From NCBI GenBank assembly GCA_033549345.1, contig JAWSUT010000007.1, positions 1 to 64,000 of the forward strand: a stretch of DNA of 64,000 bases, written 5' to 3'. Every line of letters starts with the position of its first letter. Position 1 is the stretch's first letter. The notes beneath the pieces were generated by a model, which saw only the letters and a list, made by a program, of their open reading frames with translations, searched no databases and was not told the DNA's origin. Both the position numbers and the translations under genes were made by a program. The stretch is from JAWSUT01 sp033549345 (GTDB lineage Bacteria; Bacillota; Dethiobacteria; Dethiobacterales; Dethiobacteraceae). Positions 6,984 to 15,675 of this stretch are shown here, in pieces.

Positions 6984-8657
6984 TTAGACTATCTTTGCCC
7001 GCGCAAATGTTTTGGCTACTTCCAGGATTTCCACGGTCACTTTTTCACCCACATAAGCGCCTCCGGCCTGAATATCAATAACGAACCCGCTGATACGGGC
7101 TATGCCGTCATAAGGGTTGTTGGCGTGGGGTTCTTCCACTTTAACCTGGTGTTGTTCACCCGCGGCCACCGGATACGCCATAAACTGCACATCTTCCAGT
7201 GTTCCTGTGGCCAGTATTTTATACTTCTCCACATGGGCTGTTTCACTGCCCCGGATAAAGATTGTTTTGCCGGTCTCTTCTTCCAGCTTGCGCAGATATG
7301 AGCCGCCCGGCCCGATTAAGAGACCGGCCACACTCTGGTGCATTTCCACAAGCACCGCATCTGCATCCAGTCCGTTTAAATATGATTTAAGCTGGCGCTC
7401 AGTACGTGAACTGACCACATCGGCCGTTAATACTTTGCCGCGCCCTCCGCAATAATGGCAGGCCTGCTGCAGCACAGCGTCCAGGCCCTGACGCGCCTTT
7501 TTGCGTGTCATCTCCACGAGCCCAAGGCCGGTCAGGCCCAGGATATGTGATTTGGTCCTGTCTTCCCTTGCTTTTTCCGTCAGCCTTTCGATAACCTGCC
7601 TGCGGTGCTCCTCACTGTCCATATCAATAAAGTCAATAATGATAATGCCGCCGATATCCCGCAGCCTGACCTGGCGGATAATCTCCGTTGCCGCCTCCAG
7701 GTTGGTTTTCAGTACGGTGTCCGCCAGATTCGTTTTACCGATATATTTGCCTGTATTTACATCAATAACGGTTAGTGCTTCTGTATGGTCGAAAACCAGG
7801 TAGCCGCCGCAGTCCAGCCATACCGTCCGCGAGAGTGCCCGCTCAATTTCTGTTTCGATATTATAGACATCAAAAATGGGTTCACTGCCTGTATACAGAT
7901 TGATCCTCTTTTTAAGTGCCGGGTCGACCATATCGAGCGCTTCCTGGATTTTTTCATATTCATAGCGGGTGTCAATCACAAGTTGGCTGATCTGCTCTGT
8001 GAACAAATCCCGGATAATGCGATAAATCAGGTCCAGATCCTGATAAACCATACTGGGAGCCTGTGCTTGCCGAAACCTGCTCTGAATGCGCTCCCACAGC
8101 GGCTGCAGGAAATTAAAATCCTGTCGAAACGCATCCATTTCCAGGCCTTCCGCTACGGTACGCACAATCAGTCCCATACCCGGCGGGCGAAGTTCCGCCG
8201 CAACCTGCCTGAGCCGTTCCCTCTCCTCCGGATTGTCAATCCGGCGGGAAACCCCGGTGTAGTCTGCATTGGGCATCAATACAAGATGGCGGCCGGGAAT
8301 TGTAATTTGTCTGGTCAGACGTGCCCCTTTGCTGCCAAACGGTTCTTTAACAACCTGAACCATCACTTCCTCACCCGGGCGCAGAATCTGTTCAATTGTT
8401 TTTTTATCTTTTGATGATGATTCCTCATCCTGGACAACAGCATCATCAACATAAAGAAATGCATTTCTCTCCAGCCCGATATCGACAAACGCGGCCTGCA
8501 TGCCCGGTAGAACATTGGCTACCACGCCTTTATAAATATTCCCCACGACACGCTGATGAACAGGCCGTTCAATATAGACTTCCACCGGCTTGTCGTTTTC
8601 CAGTACAGCAACACGGGTCTGCTTGTTGTCACAGTTGATAACAATCTTTTTTTGCAT
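6984..8657 (-). CDS. rng: Ribonuclease E/G family endoribonuclease
   Basis: 557 residues. An S1-type RNA-binding region (about 38-120; GNIYKGVVANVLPGMQAAFV) is followed by the RNase E/G catalytic domain with the two Mg-binding aspartates in TVIDVNTGKYIG and IDFIDMDSEEH, then the Zn-link CHYCGGRGKV, and a C-terminal extension with a TRAM-like beta segment (GFVIDIQAGGAYVGEKVTVEI). It cleaves single-stranded A/U-rich RNA in rRNA maturation and mRNA turnover. Many Clostridia have it whereas Bacillus uses RNase Y. It overlaps the preceding gene by about 29 nt. Confidence 0.95.
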   Translation of the reverse strand: MQKKIVINCDNKQTRVAVLENDKPVEVYIERPVHQRVVGNIYKGVVANVLPGMQAAFVDIGLERNAFLYVDDAVVQDEESSSKDKKTIEQILRPGEEVMVQVVKEPFGSKGARLTRQITIPGRHLVLMPNADYTGVSRRIDNPEERERLRQVAAELRPPGMGLIVRTVAEGLEMDAFRQDFNFLQPLWERIQSRFRQAQAPSMVYQDLDLIYRIIRDLFTEQISQLVIDTRYEYEKIQEALDMVDPALKKRINLYTGSEPIFDVYNIETEIERALSRTVWLDCGGYLVFDHTEALTVIDVNTGKYIGKTNLADTVLKTNLEAATEIIRQVRLRDIGGIIIIDFIDMDSEEHRRQVIERLTEKAREDRTKSHILGLTGLGLVEMTRKKARQGLDAVLQQACHYCGGRGKVLTADVVSSRTERQLKSYLNGLDADAVLVEMHQSVAGLLIGPGGSYLRKLEEETGKTIFIRGSETAHVEKYKILATGTLEDVQFMAYPVAAGEQHQVKVEEPHANNPYDGIARISGFVIDIQAGGAYVGEKVTVEILEVAKTFARAKIV

Positions 8658-9339
8658 CTATGGACACCTCTTTTTCATTAAGCAGCACGGCCATGGGCGA
8701 TTGCAGACAACCGTCCCTGTGAATTAACAGGGCCTTTCTGTGCAGCCGGCTCTCCAGCGGCAGCAAATCCAGCAGTGCTAAAATCTCACGCGGTTTTGCA
8801 CCACCCTCACCACCGGAGGCAAGCACCATGACCAACCTGTTTTCGTCATCATCAACCGTCAGGTTATAAATAAGCGGCCTTACGTCAACTGATTTGTCGC
8901 CTTTTTTTCCCTTTCGGATTACAGACAGTGATTCTGCCAGCAGAATTTTTTCAATATGCTTCCTGAGGACAGACGTGTCCTCGCCGGCAAGCGGCAAAGT
9001 CCACACGGCCGCCCCAATTAAGGCCATGACCGCCGGTGCCGCTTCAGAAACGGTGCGATGAGCCAGGATTTTCAGGCCCGCCGGCAGCTGTGACTCCAGA
9101 CGGTCAAAGTCTTCGCCAGATAGATCCCTGGTGAAGTGAATATCGAGGTATTCCGCTTCACTTGTCACACCTACCGCCAGTGCAGAAGCAAACGACATCC
9201 TGGGATGGGGATTAAAACCGGCGCTGTAGGCCACAGGAAGCTGCGCACGGCGCAGAGCCCTCTGCCACGCACGCATTAAATCCAGATGTGACAGGTAACG
9301 CAATGGGCTTTCCTTAGCAAATTGTATCCATATTCTCAT
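8629..9339 (-). CDS. TIGR03936-family (DUF2344) radical-SAM-associated protein
   Basis: 236 residues starting MRIWIQFAKESPLRYLSHLD, the diagnostic opening of DUF2344/TIGR03936, followed by YSAGFNPHPRMSFASALAVG. No catalytic function is established; the family nearly always sits next to a TIGR03960 radical SAM gene, sometimes fused. The start at 9339 has AAGGAG 9 nt upstream and overlaps the previous gene by 26 nt. Pairing with an RNase E/G gene is also common in Clostridia. Confidence 0.9.
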   Translation of the reverse strand: MRIWIQFAKESPLRYLSHLDLMRAWQRALRRAQLPVAYSAGFNPHPRMSFASALAVGVTSEAEYLDIHFTRDLSGEDFDRLESQLPAGLKILAHRTVSEAAPAVMALIGAAVWTLPLAGEDTSVLRKHIEKILLAESLSVIRKGKKGDKSVDVRPLIYNLTVDDDENRLVMVLASGGEGGAKPREILALLDLLPLESRLHRKALLIHRDGCLQSPMAVLLNEKEVSIDAKKDCYQL

Positions 9340-11179
9340 GCGTGCATGCTCCTTTATTCTGACCTTCCAGCAGCAACGCCATGCCGCACCCCAGACAGTT
9401 TTCACGGCAGTCTCCGCTTACCTTTCCGGCTAAGGCATTTTTGTATTCTCTGAGCAAAAAGCGCTTTGCCACACCGGCATCAAGATGATCCCAGGGAAGA
9501 GGGTCACCCTCGGCAAAATCCGCCGCTGCCAGGGCTGCCAGGTCTAAACCGGCGGCTGTAAAAGCCTGCTGCCACTTTTCAAAGGAAAAGTATTCATCCC
9601 AGCCGTCAAGTTTGCAGCCCAGCCTTGCGGCATGTTCAATCACAGGGACTAAATTCCGCCCCCCGCGGGCCAGCGCCGCTTCCAACAGGCTGGTCTCCGC
9701 GCCGTGCCACTGAAACTGGACACCCTTGCCGCGCATGGCATCCCGCAGCAGCTGCTGCCGGCGCAGTATTTCATCTTTTGAGATCTGGCCCGTCCACTGG
9801 AACGGTGTATGTGCTTTGGGCACAAAGACCGATGCAGAGACCGTCACCCGTGGTTTGCCCTTTCCTCCGGCGCTTCTGTAGGCTTTCACCACTTTGTGGG
9901 CCAGGTCGGCAATCCCCAGCAGGTCTTCATCTGTCTCCGTAGGCAGGCCCACCATAAAATAGAGTTTAACGCCTGTCCACCCGGAAGCAAAAGCATCTGC
10001 CACCGCCGTTAGCAGATCGTCTTCGGTAATATTTTTGTTAATCACATCCCGCAGACGCTGTGTCCCGGCTTCCGGTGCGAATGTCAGGCCGCTTTTTCTG
10101 ACCCGCTGAACCTGCTTGGCCAATTCTCCGGAGAACGAATCCAGCCGGAGAGACGGCAGAGAAAGTGAAACACCATCCTGGGCTAAATCCAGTCCCAATT
10201 CGGTAACCAGCTGTTCAATGGCGCTGTAATCTCCCGTGCTCAGTGAACTCAGTGCCAGTTCGTCATAGCCGGTGGCATTGACCATGTCTCTGGCCAGACG
10301 TTTCAATTTGTTCGGTGTCCGCTCCCGTACGGGGCGGTAAATTATGCCGGCCTGGCAAAACCTGCACCCGCGTGTACATCCCCGAAAGACCTCCAGAACA
10401 AGGCGGTCGTGGACGATTCCGCCATAGGGAACCAAAAATTCTGTGGGGTATGGAGCCGCGTCCAGGTCGCCGACCACAGCGCGGCATACTTTTTCCGGTA
10501 TTCCCTCCTGTTGGGGGACAGTACGCCGGAAGATGTTCCCGTCGTATTCGGCGCGGTAAAATTCAGGCACATAAACACCGCGGATTAGTGCAAGCCGCTG
10601 CAGTTTCTCAGCCCTGGTCAATGTGGGTTCACTCTCCAGGGCAGCGAAAACCTCCGGCAGGGCTTCCTCGGCGTCACCAATGATGAAGAAGTCAAAAAAA
10701 TCGGCCAGTGGTTCCGGATTGAAGGCTCCCGGGCCTCCCCCGGCTACAAGCGGGTCGGTTTCCTTACGGTCTGCCGTCCTAAGGGGGATTCCCGCCAGGT
10801 CCAGCATCTGCAGAATTGTTGCATATGATAACTCGTACTGCAGCGTAAAGCCGACGAGATCAAAATCCGCAAGAGGTGTCACTGTTTCCAGGGAACAGAG
10901 CGGAAACGACTCATCCCGCATAATCGCCTCCAGATCGGTATCCGGCATGAAAACTCGCTCGGCGACCCAGGCCTCCGTTTGATTTACGATATGATACAGA
11001 ATCTTTAAACCCAGATGTGACATGCCGATTTCATACAGATCCGGGAATGCAAGTGCCATACTGACAGTACACTTTTGATGGTCTTTAACCACGGCATTGA
11101 CTTCGTTGCCGAGATAGCGGGTGGGTTTTTGTACCCGCGGCAAAATCTCATCCCAAAAATGCTTTCTGGTTTCTTTCAT
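9314..11179 (-). CDS. TIGR03960-family B12-binding-domain radical SAM protein
   Basis: 621 residues. The N-terminal half (about 30-190) resembles a cobalamin-binding fold; the radical SAM core has the cluster motif CTRGCRFC (Cys268, Cys272, Cys275), preceded by VLEVFRG. A C-terminal cysteine cluster (CRENCLGCGMALL) may bind another metal centre. The substrate is unknown. The ATG at 11179 lies just after GGAGG; an earlier ATG at 11230 has no ribosome-binding site. Partner of the DUF2344 gene with which it overlaps. Confidence 0.92.
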   Translation of the reverse strand: MKETRKHFWDEILPRVQKPTRYLGNEVNAVVKDHQKCTVSMALAFPDLYEIGMSHLGLKILYHIVNQTEAWVAERVFMPDTDLEAIMRDESFPLCSLETVTPLADFDLVGFTLQYELSYATILQMLDLAGIPLRTADRKETDPLVAGGGPGAFNPEPLADFFDFFIIGDAEEALPEVFAALESEPTLTRAEKLQRLALIRGVYVPEFYRAEYDGNIFRRTVPQQEGIPEKVCRAVVGDLDAAPYPTEFLVPYGGIVHDRLVLEVFRGCTRGCRFCQAGIIYRPVRERTPNKLKRLARDMVNATGYDELALSSLSTGDYSAIEQLVTELGLDLAQDGVSLSLPSLRLDSFSGELAKQVQRVRKSGLTFAPEAGTQRLRDVINKNITEDDLLTAVADAFASGWTGVKLYFMVGLPTETDEDLLGIADLAHKVVKAYRSAGGKGKPRVTVSASVFVPKAHTPFQWTGQISKDEILRRQQLLRDAMRGKGVQFQWHGAETSLLEAALARGGRNLVPVIEHAARLGCKLDGWDEYFSFEKWQQAFTAAGLDLAALAAADFAEGDPLPWDHLDAGVAKRFLLREYKNALAGKVSGDCRENCLGCGMALLLEGQNKGACTHENMDTIC

Positions 11180-11278
11180 ACAGCCTCCATTTATCGTAGG
11201 GCATTTATGACTATTCTGCCTCGTTTTCACATTTTACATTACTTCGCTTTTCCAGGCCCAATTCCTCCATTACCACAG

Positions 11279-11458
11279 CAATAAAGACGCTGGCGTTTTT
11301 TACTTTTCGGAAGCGTCTTTATTGTTCTTTAGGGACTGCCGCCCCTTCGGCGGGTCTTTCGACCCTGACCACCCCGCAGGAGTAAGGGGATACTCCCCTT
11401 ACAAACCCCTGATAGTCAAGGAGCACGCTTTTCTGCATGCATACGAATTCCTTGACTA
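11279..11458. repeat. Cluster of four inverted repeats in a gene-free stretch
   Basis: Four successive palindromes lie between spoIVFB and the radical SAM gene: CAATAAAGACGC/GCGTCTTTATTG (11279-11290 with 11313-11324), GGGTC/GACCC (11352-11365), GTAAGGGGA/TCCCCTTAC (11382-11402, 3-nt loop) and TAGTCAAGGA/TCCTTGACTA (11413-11422 with 11449-11458). No coding capacity is convincing in 11,180-11,465. It could be a structured RNA, a miniature element or regulatory DNA. Confidence 0.6.
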
Positions 11459-11465
11459 CAAGAAA

Positions 11466-11497
11466 ATAACACCTGAAACGGTGGTTTCACGTGTTAT
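11466..11497 (-). terminator. Terminator after spoIVFB
   Basis: A 14-bp stem with one mismatch (ATAACACCTGAAAC with GTTTCACGTGTTAT), 4-nt loop, then TTTTCTTG on the minus strand, immediately after the spoIVFB stop codon. Confidence 0.85.
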
Positions 11498-12382
11498 TTA
11501 TCTGCGACGCAGAGCGGCTGAGACAGAAACAAAAATTCCCTTCCTCATAATCGTATCTAAAACATCACTTTCCATTATTTCGCCCAGGACGTGTCCGTCT
11601 TTACTGACTACAACTACGCGGTGGTATTTTTTCATGGCAAACCGGCGCAAAACCTCTTTGAGGGGCGCATCATCCAGCGCCATCAGTGTAACAAGCGGGA
11701 TGACTCCCTGTGCATAGAACAGGCTTTTTTTCCGGTTCAGGCTGCGCACAAACGCGTACATTGCCACAGTCCGTTCTTTTTCTGCAGCAAACCAGAGAAA
11801 GAAAGCTGCGGCAAACAGAGTGGCATGGAAATGCCCGGTGTAAAAAAGCCAGATTGCCAGGGAAAAAAGTAAAGAGGCCATAATCTGACTGATGCGGATA
11901 GCCAGTTCAGTTGCCTGTTGAAAACCGAGGGTACCTGCCAGGCGCGCGCGTAGAATTCTGCCGCCATCCAGCGGCAGTGCCGGCAGCATATTGAAAAACC
12001 CAAGCACAAGATTGCAGCGGATAAAAAAAAGAAAAGTTTCATGCTGCTGCCAGGACGGTATATTGGCATAGACAATCAGGGAAATTGCCACCAGGATAAA
12101 GTTGAACAGGGGACCGGCCAGTGAAACGTTTGTCTCCACCTGCGGGTCCATCTCCAGGACATCTTCAATTCTGGCAACTCCGCCAAAGGGAAACAGTTCC
12201 ACATCGCCCACTTCCAGCCCATGCGCCTTGGCAACCACCATGTGAACCGTCTCATGCGCCAAAACCAACCCGAAAAGAATGAGCGTTTCCTCCAAATACC
12301 CGTAAAACGCCAGCACAAACAGAAGTAGCAGAAAAACCCAATGGAACCGGAACGAAATCCCGCCAAGCCTGAAAAGTCGCAA
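11498..12382 (-). CDS. spoIVFB: SpoIVFB-like intramembrane metalloprotease (M50) with CBS domain
   Basis: 294 residues. Several membrane helices carry the zinc motif HETVH (43-47) and the second signature NMLPALPLDGG (131-141, Asp139); a C-terminal CBS-type region (about 225-290) binds nucleotides in the Bacillus homologue. In Bacillus, SpoIVFB cleaves pro-sigma-K in the mother cell. It lies 14 nt after spoIVFA, as in B. subtilis, and near minCD and rodA. Site-2 protease relatives are broad, but the SpoIVFA-like partner makes this assignment strong. Confidence 0.92.
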   Translation of the reverse strand: MRLFRLGGISFRFHWVFLLLLFVLAFYGYLEETLILFGLVLAHETVHMVVAKAHGLEVGDVELFPFGGVARIEDVLEMDPQVETNVSLAGPLFNFILVAISLIVYANIPSWQQHETFLFFIRCNLVLGFFNMLPALPLDGGRILRARLAGTLGFQQATELAIRISQIMASLLFSLAIWLFYTGHFHATLFAAAFFLWFAAEKERTVAMYAFVRSLNRKKSLFYAQGVIPLVTLMALDDAPLKEVLRRFAMKKYHRVVVVSKDGHVLGEIMESDVLDTIMRKGIFVSVSAALRRR

Positions 12383-12396
12383 AGCTTGCCTCTCCT

Positions 12397-13191
12397 TTAG
12401 TCTATGTCTGTTAAGTATTTTTCAGGATTTACCGGCTGTTTCTCTTCCCATATCTCAAAGTGCAGATGACTTTCTCCCTCGGCAGCCGCTGCAACAACGG
12501 CCAGTTCCTGTCCGCGCGTAACCTGTTCGCCGTCTTGCACTTTTACTTCTGCAACGCGCCCGTAGATCGTCACCAGGTCATTGGGATGCTCGATATATAT
12601 CGTCATGCCATACGCAGGATGGTCCTGCACCAACGATATTGTACCGGAAAATGCAGCATATACCGGGGACCCGGGTTCCGCTACCACATCAATCCCGTAA
12701 TGCATTTCCATCTGTTCGCCGGAATCGTCTAACCTCGATCCATACGGGCTTGCCAGAACACCATTGACCGGCACGGCCATTTGCTCTTCGTCGGCCGGTG
12801 GCTGTTCCGGCACAGCAGTATCGTCAGGGCGTCGCCAGTCAAAGTCTCTCACTGACTGAACAACCGGCTTTGCCGCATCCACCAGTTCAGCCGGATTCAT
12901 CTGGTACACAGTCAGATAATGAACAGCATCAACAAATCGATTTGTCGCAGGAACATTCACTAAGCTGAATATTCCCAGGCAAATCACAACAATGACGGCG
13001 GCTATCGTTTTTTGAAACATTTGCTCCCGCATCGGCTTCATCAGTGCGGCGGGCAGGTTTTCCCAGCTCATTTTTTGGCAGTCCGAATCAACTTCGGAAA
13101 AAAACGCTGAGTCGTGTCGCCGCTGTGCACGCTGCTCCAGTCTTTCCCGCAAAGAAGAATGAGGAGTTTTCCACTTTTTCTTTTTTCTCAT
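12397..13191 (-). CDS. spoIVFA: SpoIVFA-like M23 (LytM) membrane protein
   Basis: 264 residues. A basic cytosolic N-terminus, one membrane helix (about 62-80) and an extracytoplasmic LytM/M23 domain (about 140-260). In Bacillus, SpoIVFA anchors and inhibits SpoIVFB until the forespore protease SpoIVB cleaves it. The HxxxD (His164, Asp168) and HxH (His242, His244) zinc-site motifs are all present here; the usual YxH histidine position reads YGR. A sigma-E-like promoter lies 35 bp upstream (13226-13254). Confidence 0.88.
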   Translation of the reverse strand: MRKKKKWKTPHSSLRERLEQRAQRRHDSAFFSEVDSDCQKMSWENLPAALMKPMREQMFQKTIAAVIVVICLGIFSLVNVPATNRFVDAVHYLTVYQMNPAELVDAAKPVVQSVRDFDWRRPDDTAVPEQPPADEEQMAVPVNGVLASPYGSRLDDSGEQMEMHYGIDVVAEPGSPVYAAFSGTISLVQDHPAYGMTIYIEHPNDLVTIYGRVAEVKVQDGEQVTRGQELAVVAAAAEGESHLHFEIWEEKQPVNPEKYLTDID

Positions 13192-13225
13192 TATTTACAC
13201 CCCCTGGGAGGTTTGTCCCTACCAG

Positions 13226-13254
13226 ATTATATTTAGGCCCAGGGTCAGATATGC
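13226..13254 (-). promoter_or_regulatory. Sigma-E-like promoter for spoIVFA-spoIVFB
   Basis: Minus strand GCATATC (13248-13254), 14 bp, AATATAAT (13226-13233). The Bacillus sigma-E pattern is KMATATT-N14/15-CATACAHT. The same -35 and spacing occur upstream of gerM. The -10 also contains TATAAT, but no sigma-A -35 is present at 17 bp. Confidence 0.5.
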
Positions 13255-13299
13255 TAAAAATGTTTTTCTGATACGTCTCCTATATAAACAAAGAAACAA

Positions 13300-13323
13300 C
13301 CCGGGAGGAATAAACCCTCCGGG
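13300..13323 (-). terminator. Terminator after rodA
   Basis: Hairpin CCCGGGAGG/CCCTCCGGG with one bulged G, followed on the minus strand by TTGTTTCTTTG. It separates rodA from spoIVFA. Confidence 0.7.
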
Positions 13324-13353
13324 CTGTACTGGTTAGAAGTAACCTGACGCAGG

Positions 13354-14463
13354 TCAGAACATGAGTTTGTGGCGGCGCATGCCGATACCGAGGACAACGC
13401 CCATGGCCATCATGTTCATGAGCAGTGAACTGCCGCCGTATGACATAAAGGGTAAGGGCAGGCCGGTTACAGGCATCATACCGATTGTCATGCCGATATT
13501 AATCAGAACCTGGAATGTCAGCATAGTAGCTACGCCGATACAGATGAGCATGCCATATGTATCCTTGGCGTTCACTGCGATGCGCAACACACGGAAAATC
13601 AGCAGCGTAAACAACAGAATCAGGATGACGCCGCCAATAAAGCCGGTTTCTTCTGCAAGAGCAGAAAAAATAAAGTCGGTGTGATGCTCGGACAGAAACA
13701 ACAGTTCGTTCTGCGTCCCCAGGGAAAACAAACCTTTGCCCCAAAGACCGCCGGAGCCCACAGCAATCATGGACTGGATAATCTGGTAACCCGAGCCCAG
13801 TTTATCGACTTCAGGATTCATAAAGACGATGAGGCGCAGCCGCTGATAGTCTTTGAGATTAAACCACAACAGGGGAAAGCCCACTACCACACCCGCTGCG
13901 GCATAGGAAAAAAGGTGCCTGAATTTGGCGCCGGCCATATACAGCATCCCGAACAGAATAGCAATAAATACAATCGATGTGCCCAAATCAGGCTGCAGAA
14001 AAATTAAGCCAATGGGAACAGCCACATGAAGAAAAGCGGGAATCACGCTAAGGGCACTTTCAAAATAACCCTCCCGGGCCGCCAGATGCCGGGCCAGCGT
14101 AATGATAATAATCAGCTTGGCAAACTCTGAAGGCTGCAGGTTAAAGAATTTTAAATCGATCCAGCGCTGTGCGCCGCCGCCCTCTTTGCCAAGAAAAATA
14201 ACCGCAAGGAGCAGGGCGGCATTCAGGCCGTAGATAAAGGGCGAGATCTTGTAAAATTGAGTATAGTCAATGCTTGTGATCACAAACATCACGCTTAAGC
14301 TCACACCAAACCAGATGGCCTGCCTTTTCATATAATAAAACGGGTCTCCGGTCAGATTGTAGCGGGTGGTGCTAAAGATGACCAAAAGGCTGACCAGCAT
14401 AATGGTAAAAATGGTAAGCAGCAGCAAATAATCAAAATGTCTAAACAGCCGGCGGTCAAACAA
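13354..14463 (-). CDS. rodA: RodA, SEDS-family peptidoglycan glycosyltransferase
   Basis: About 369 residues with ten or so membrane helices. The SEDS signatures are visible: GGAQRWIDLKFFNLQPSEFAK (in part), FLQPDLGTSIVF and the C-terminal GLPLPFMSYGGSSLL. RodA polymerises lipid II for cell elongation with PBP2 (mrdA is in this window) under MreBCD control. I prefer the TTG at 14463, which has GGAG 8 nt upstream; a TTG at 14478 lacks a ribosome-binding site. A terminator between minE and rodA suggests separate transcription. Confidence 0.94.
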   Translation of the reverse strand: MFDRRLFRHFDYLLLLTIFTIMLVSLLVIFSTTRYNLTGDPFYYMKRQAIWFGVSLSVMFVITSIDYTQFYKISPFIYGLNAALLLAVIFLGKEGGGAQRWIDLKFFNLQPSEFAKLIIIITLARHLAAREGYFESALSVIPAFLHVAVPIGLIFLQPDLGTSIVFIAILFGMLYMAGAKFRHLFSYAAAGVVVGFPLLWFNLKDYQRLRLIVFMNPEVDKLGSGYQIIQSMIAVGSGGLWGKGLFSLGTQNELLFLSEHHTDFIFSALAEETGFIGGVILILLFTLLIFRVLRIAVNAKDTYGMLICIGVATMLTFQVLINIGMTIGMMPVTGLPLPFMSYGGSSLLMNMMAMGVVLGIGMRRHKLMF

Positions 14464-14485
14464 TTTCTCCACTCCCAAAGAAAAA

Positions 14486-14512
14486 AAGTGCAGGGGGATG
14501 CCCCTCGCACTT
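14486..14512 (-). terminator. Terminator after minE
   Basis: Stem AAGTGC(A)GGGG / CCCC(TC)GCACTT with a short loop, followed on the minus strand by TTTTTCTTTGG, ending about 20 nt before the rodA start. Confidence 0.75.
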
Positions 14513-14561
14513 CTTATTATACGGTAAGAAAGACTAAGCGTAAAGCGGCAAGTGAAACCAA

Positions 14562-14828
14562 CTAAAGACTGCGGCGAATGGCTTTGACGGCCAGATTGGC
14601 TTCGAGAACCGCTGTCCCCTCGGTTTTATGCATATTGATAACCGTATTGCTTTCATCAATTTCCAGGTATTTGGAGATGACTTTAATCATTTCCTCTTTG
14701 ATCTGCTCCAAAAATTCCGGCGAAACGCTGGCCCGGTCGTGGACAAGGACCAGGCGCAGCCGTTCTTTGGCGATCTCCTTACTGTCCTGTTTTCCGGTTA
14801 GGGCATTGAGGAACGCTTTCAGGTTCAT
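14562..14828 (-). CDS. minE: MinE, division-site topological specificity factor
   Basis: 88 residues, family length. The contact segment ERLRLVLVHDRA that binds MinD is at 22-33, followed by the dimerisation domain (IKVISKYLEIDESNTVINMHK). MinE drives MinD off the membrane so that MinCD blocks polar division. It closes the minC-minD-minE series, 14 nt after minD. Clostridia often have MinE where Bacillus uses DivIVA/MinJ. Confidence 0.96.
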   Translation of the reverse strand: MNLKAFLNALTGKQDSKEIAKERLRLVLVHDRASVSPEFLEQIKEEMIKVISKYLEIDESNTVINMHKTEGTAVLEANLAVKAIRRSL

Positions 14829-14842
14829 GATCCACTTCCTTT

Positions 14843-15643
14843 CTAGCCACCAAGGCCCATAATTTTCTTCAGCCTGCCGAAGAACGAGGGGTTCTTACAC
14901 AGGTCGAGAAACTCCACTTCTTCACCTGCAACACGACGAACAATATTTCTGTAAGCCTGGCCCGACATGGAACCGTTTTCATTGGCCACCACCGGTTCAC
15001 CGCGGTTTGTTGAGATAATGATTTTCTCATCATCCGGAATGACACCAATCAGCTCTATGGCCAGGATTTCCAAAATATCATCGATATCCATCATGTCTCC
15101 ACGTTTGACCATATCAGGCCGGATTCGGTTAATAATCAACCGGGACTCTTTGATTTCCGCCGCTTCCAACAGGCCGATAATTCTGTCGGCGTCTCTTACT
15201 GCGGATACTTCCGGCGTGGTAACAATCAGGGCTCTGTCGGCACCCGCGATGGCATTGCGAAAGCCCTGTTCAATCCCTGCGGGGCAATCGACAATAATAT
15301 AGTCAAATTCCTCACTGAGTTCTTCACAGAGCGTCTTCATCTGCTCCGGCGAAACAGCGTTTTTATCTCTTGTCTGGGCAGCCGGGAGCAGAAACAGGTT
15401 TTCATAGCGTTTATCACGAATCAGGGCCTGCTTTGAACGGCAGCGGCCGTCCACCACGTCCACCAAGTCGTAAACAATCCGGTTTTCAAGGCCCATGACA
15501 ACATCCAGGTTGCGCAGGCCGATATCAGCATCAATTAAAGCAACTTTCTTGCCAATCAGGGCCAGACCCACTCCCAGGTTTGCTGTGGTCGTCGTCTTGC
15601 CGACTCCTCCCTTACCGGAGGTAATGACAATCACTTCACCCAT
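14843..15643 (-). CDS. minD: MinD, septum-site-determining ATPase
   Basis: 266 residues from the ATG at 15643, which has AAGGGG 9 nt upstream; a TTG three codons earlier overlaps that site. Deviant Walker A GKGGVGKTTTTANLG, switch DADIGLRNLD, and DCPAGIEQGF are present. The C-terminus (FFGRLKKIMGL) is the amphipathic membrane-targeting helix. It dimerises on the membrane with ATP and recruits MinC. Confidence 0.97.
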   Translation of the reverse strand: MGEVIVITSGKGGVGKTTTTANLGVGLALIGKKVALIDADIGLRNLDVVMGLENRIVYDLVDVVDGRCRSKQALIRDKRYENLFLLPAAQTRDKNAVSPEQMKTLCEELSEEFDYIIVDCPAGIEQGFRNAIAGADRALIVTTPEVSAVRDADRIIGLLEAAEIKESRLIINRIRPDMVKRGDMMDIDDILEILAIELIGVIPDDEKIIISTNRGEPVVANENGSMSGQAYRNIVRRVAGEEVEFLDLCKNPSFFGRLKKIMGLGG

Positions 15644-15675
15644 TTTTTTCAACCCCTTTTCTCCAAATCTATCCT

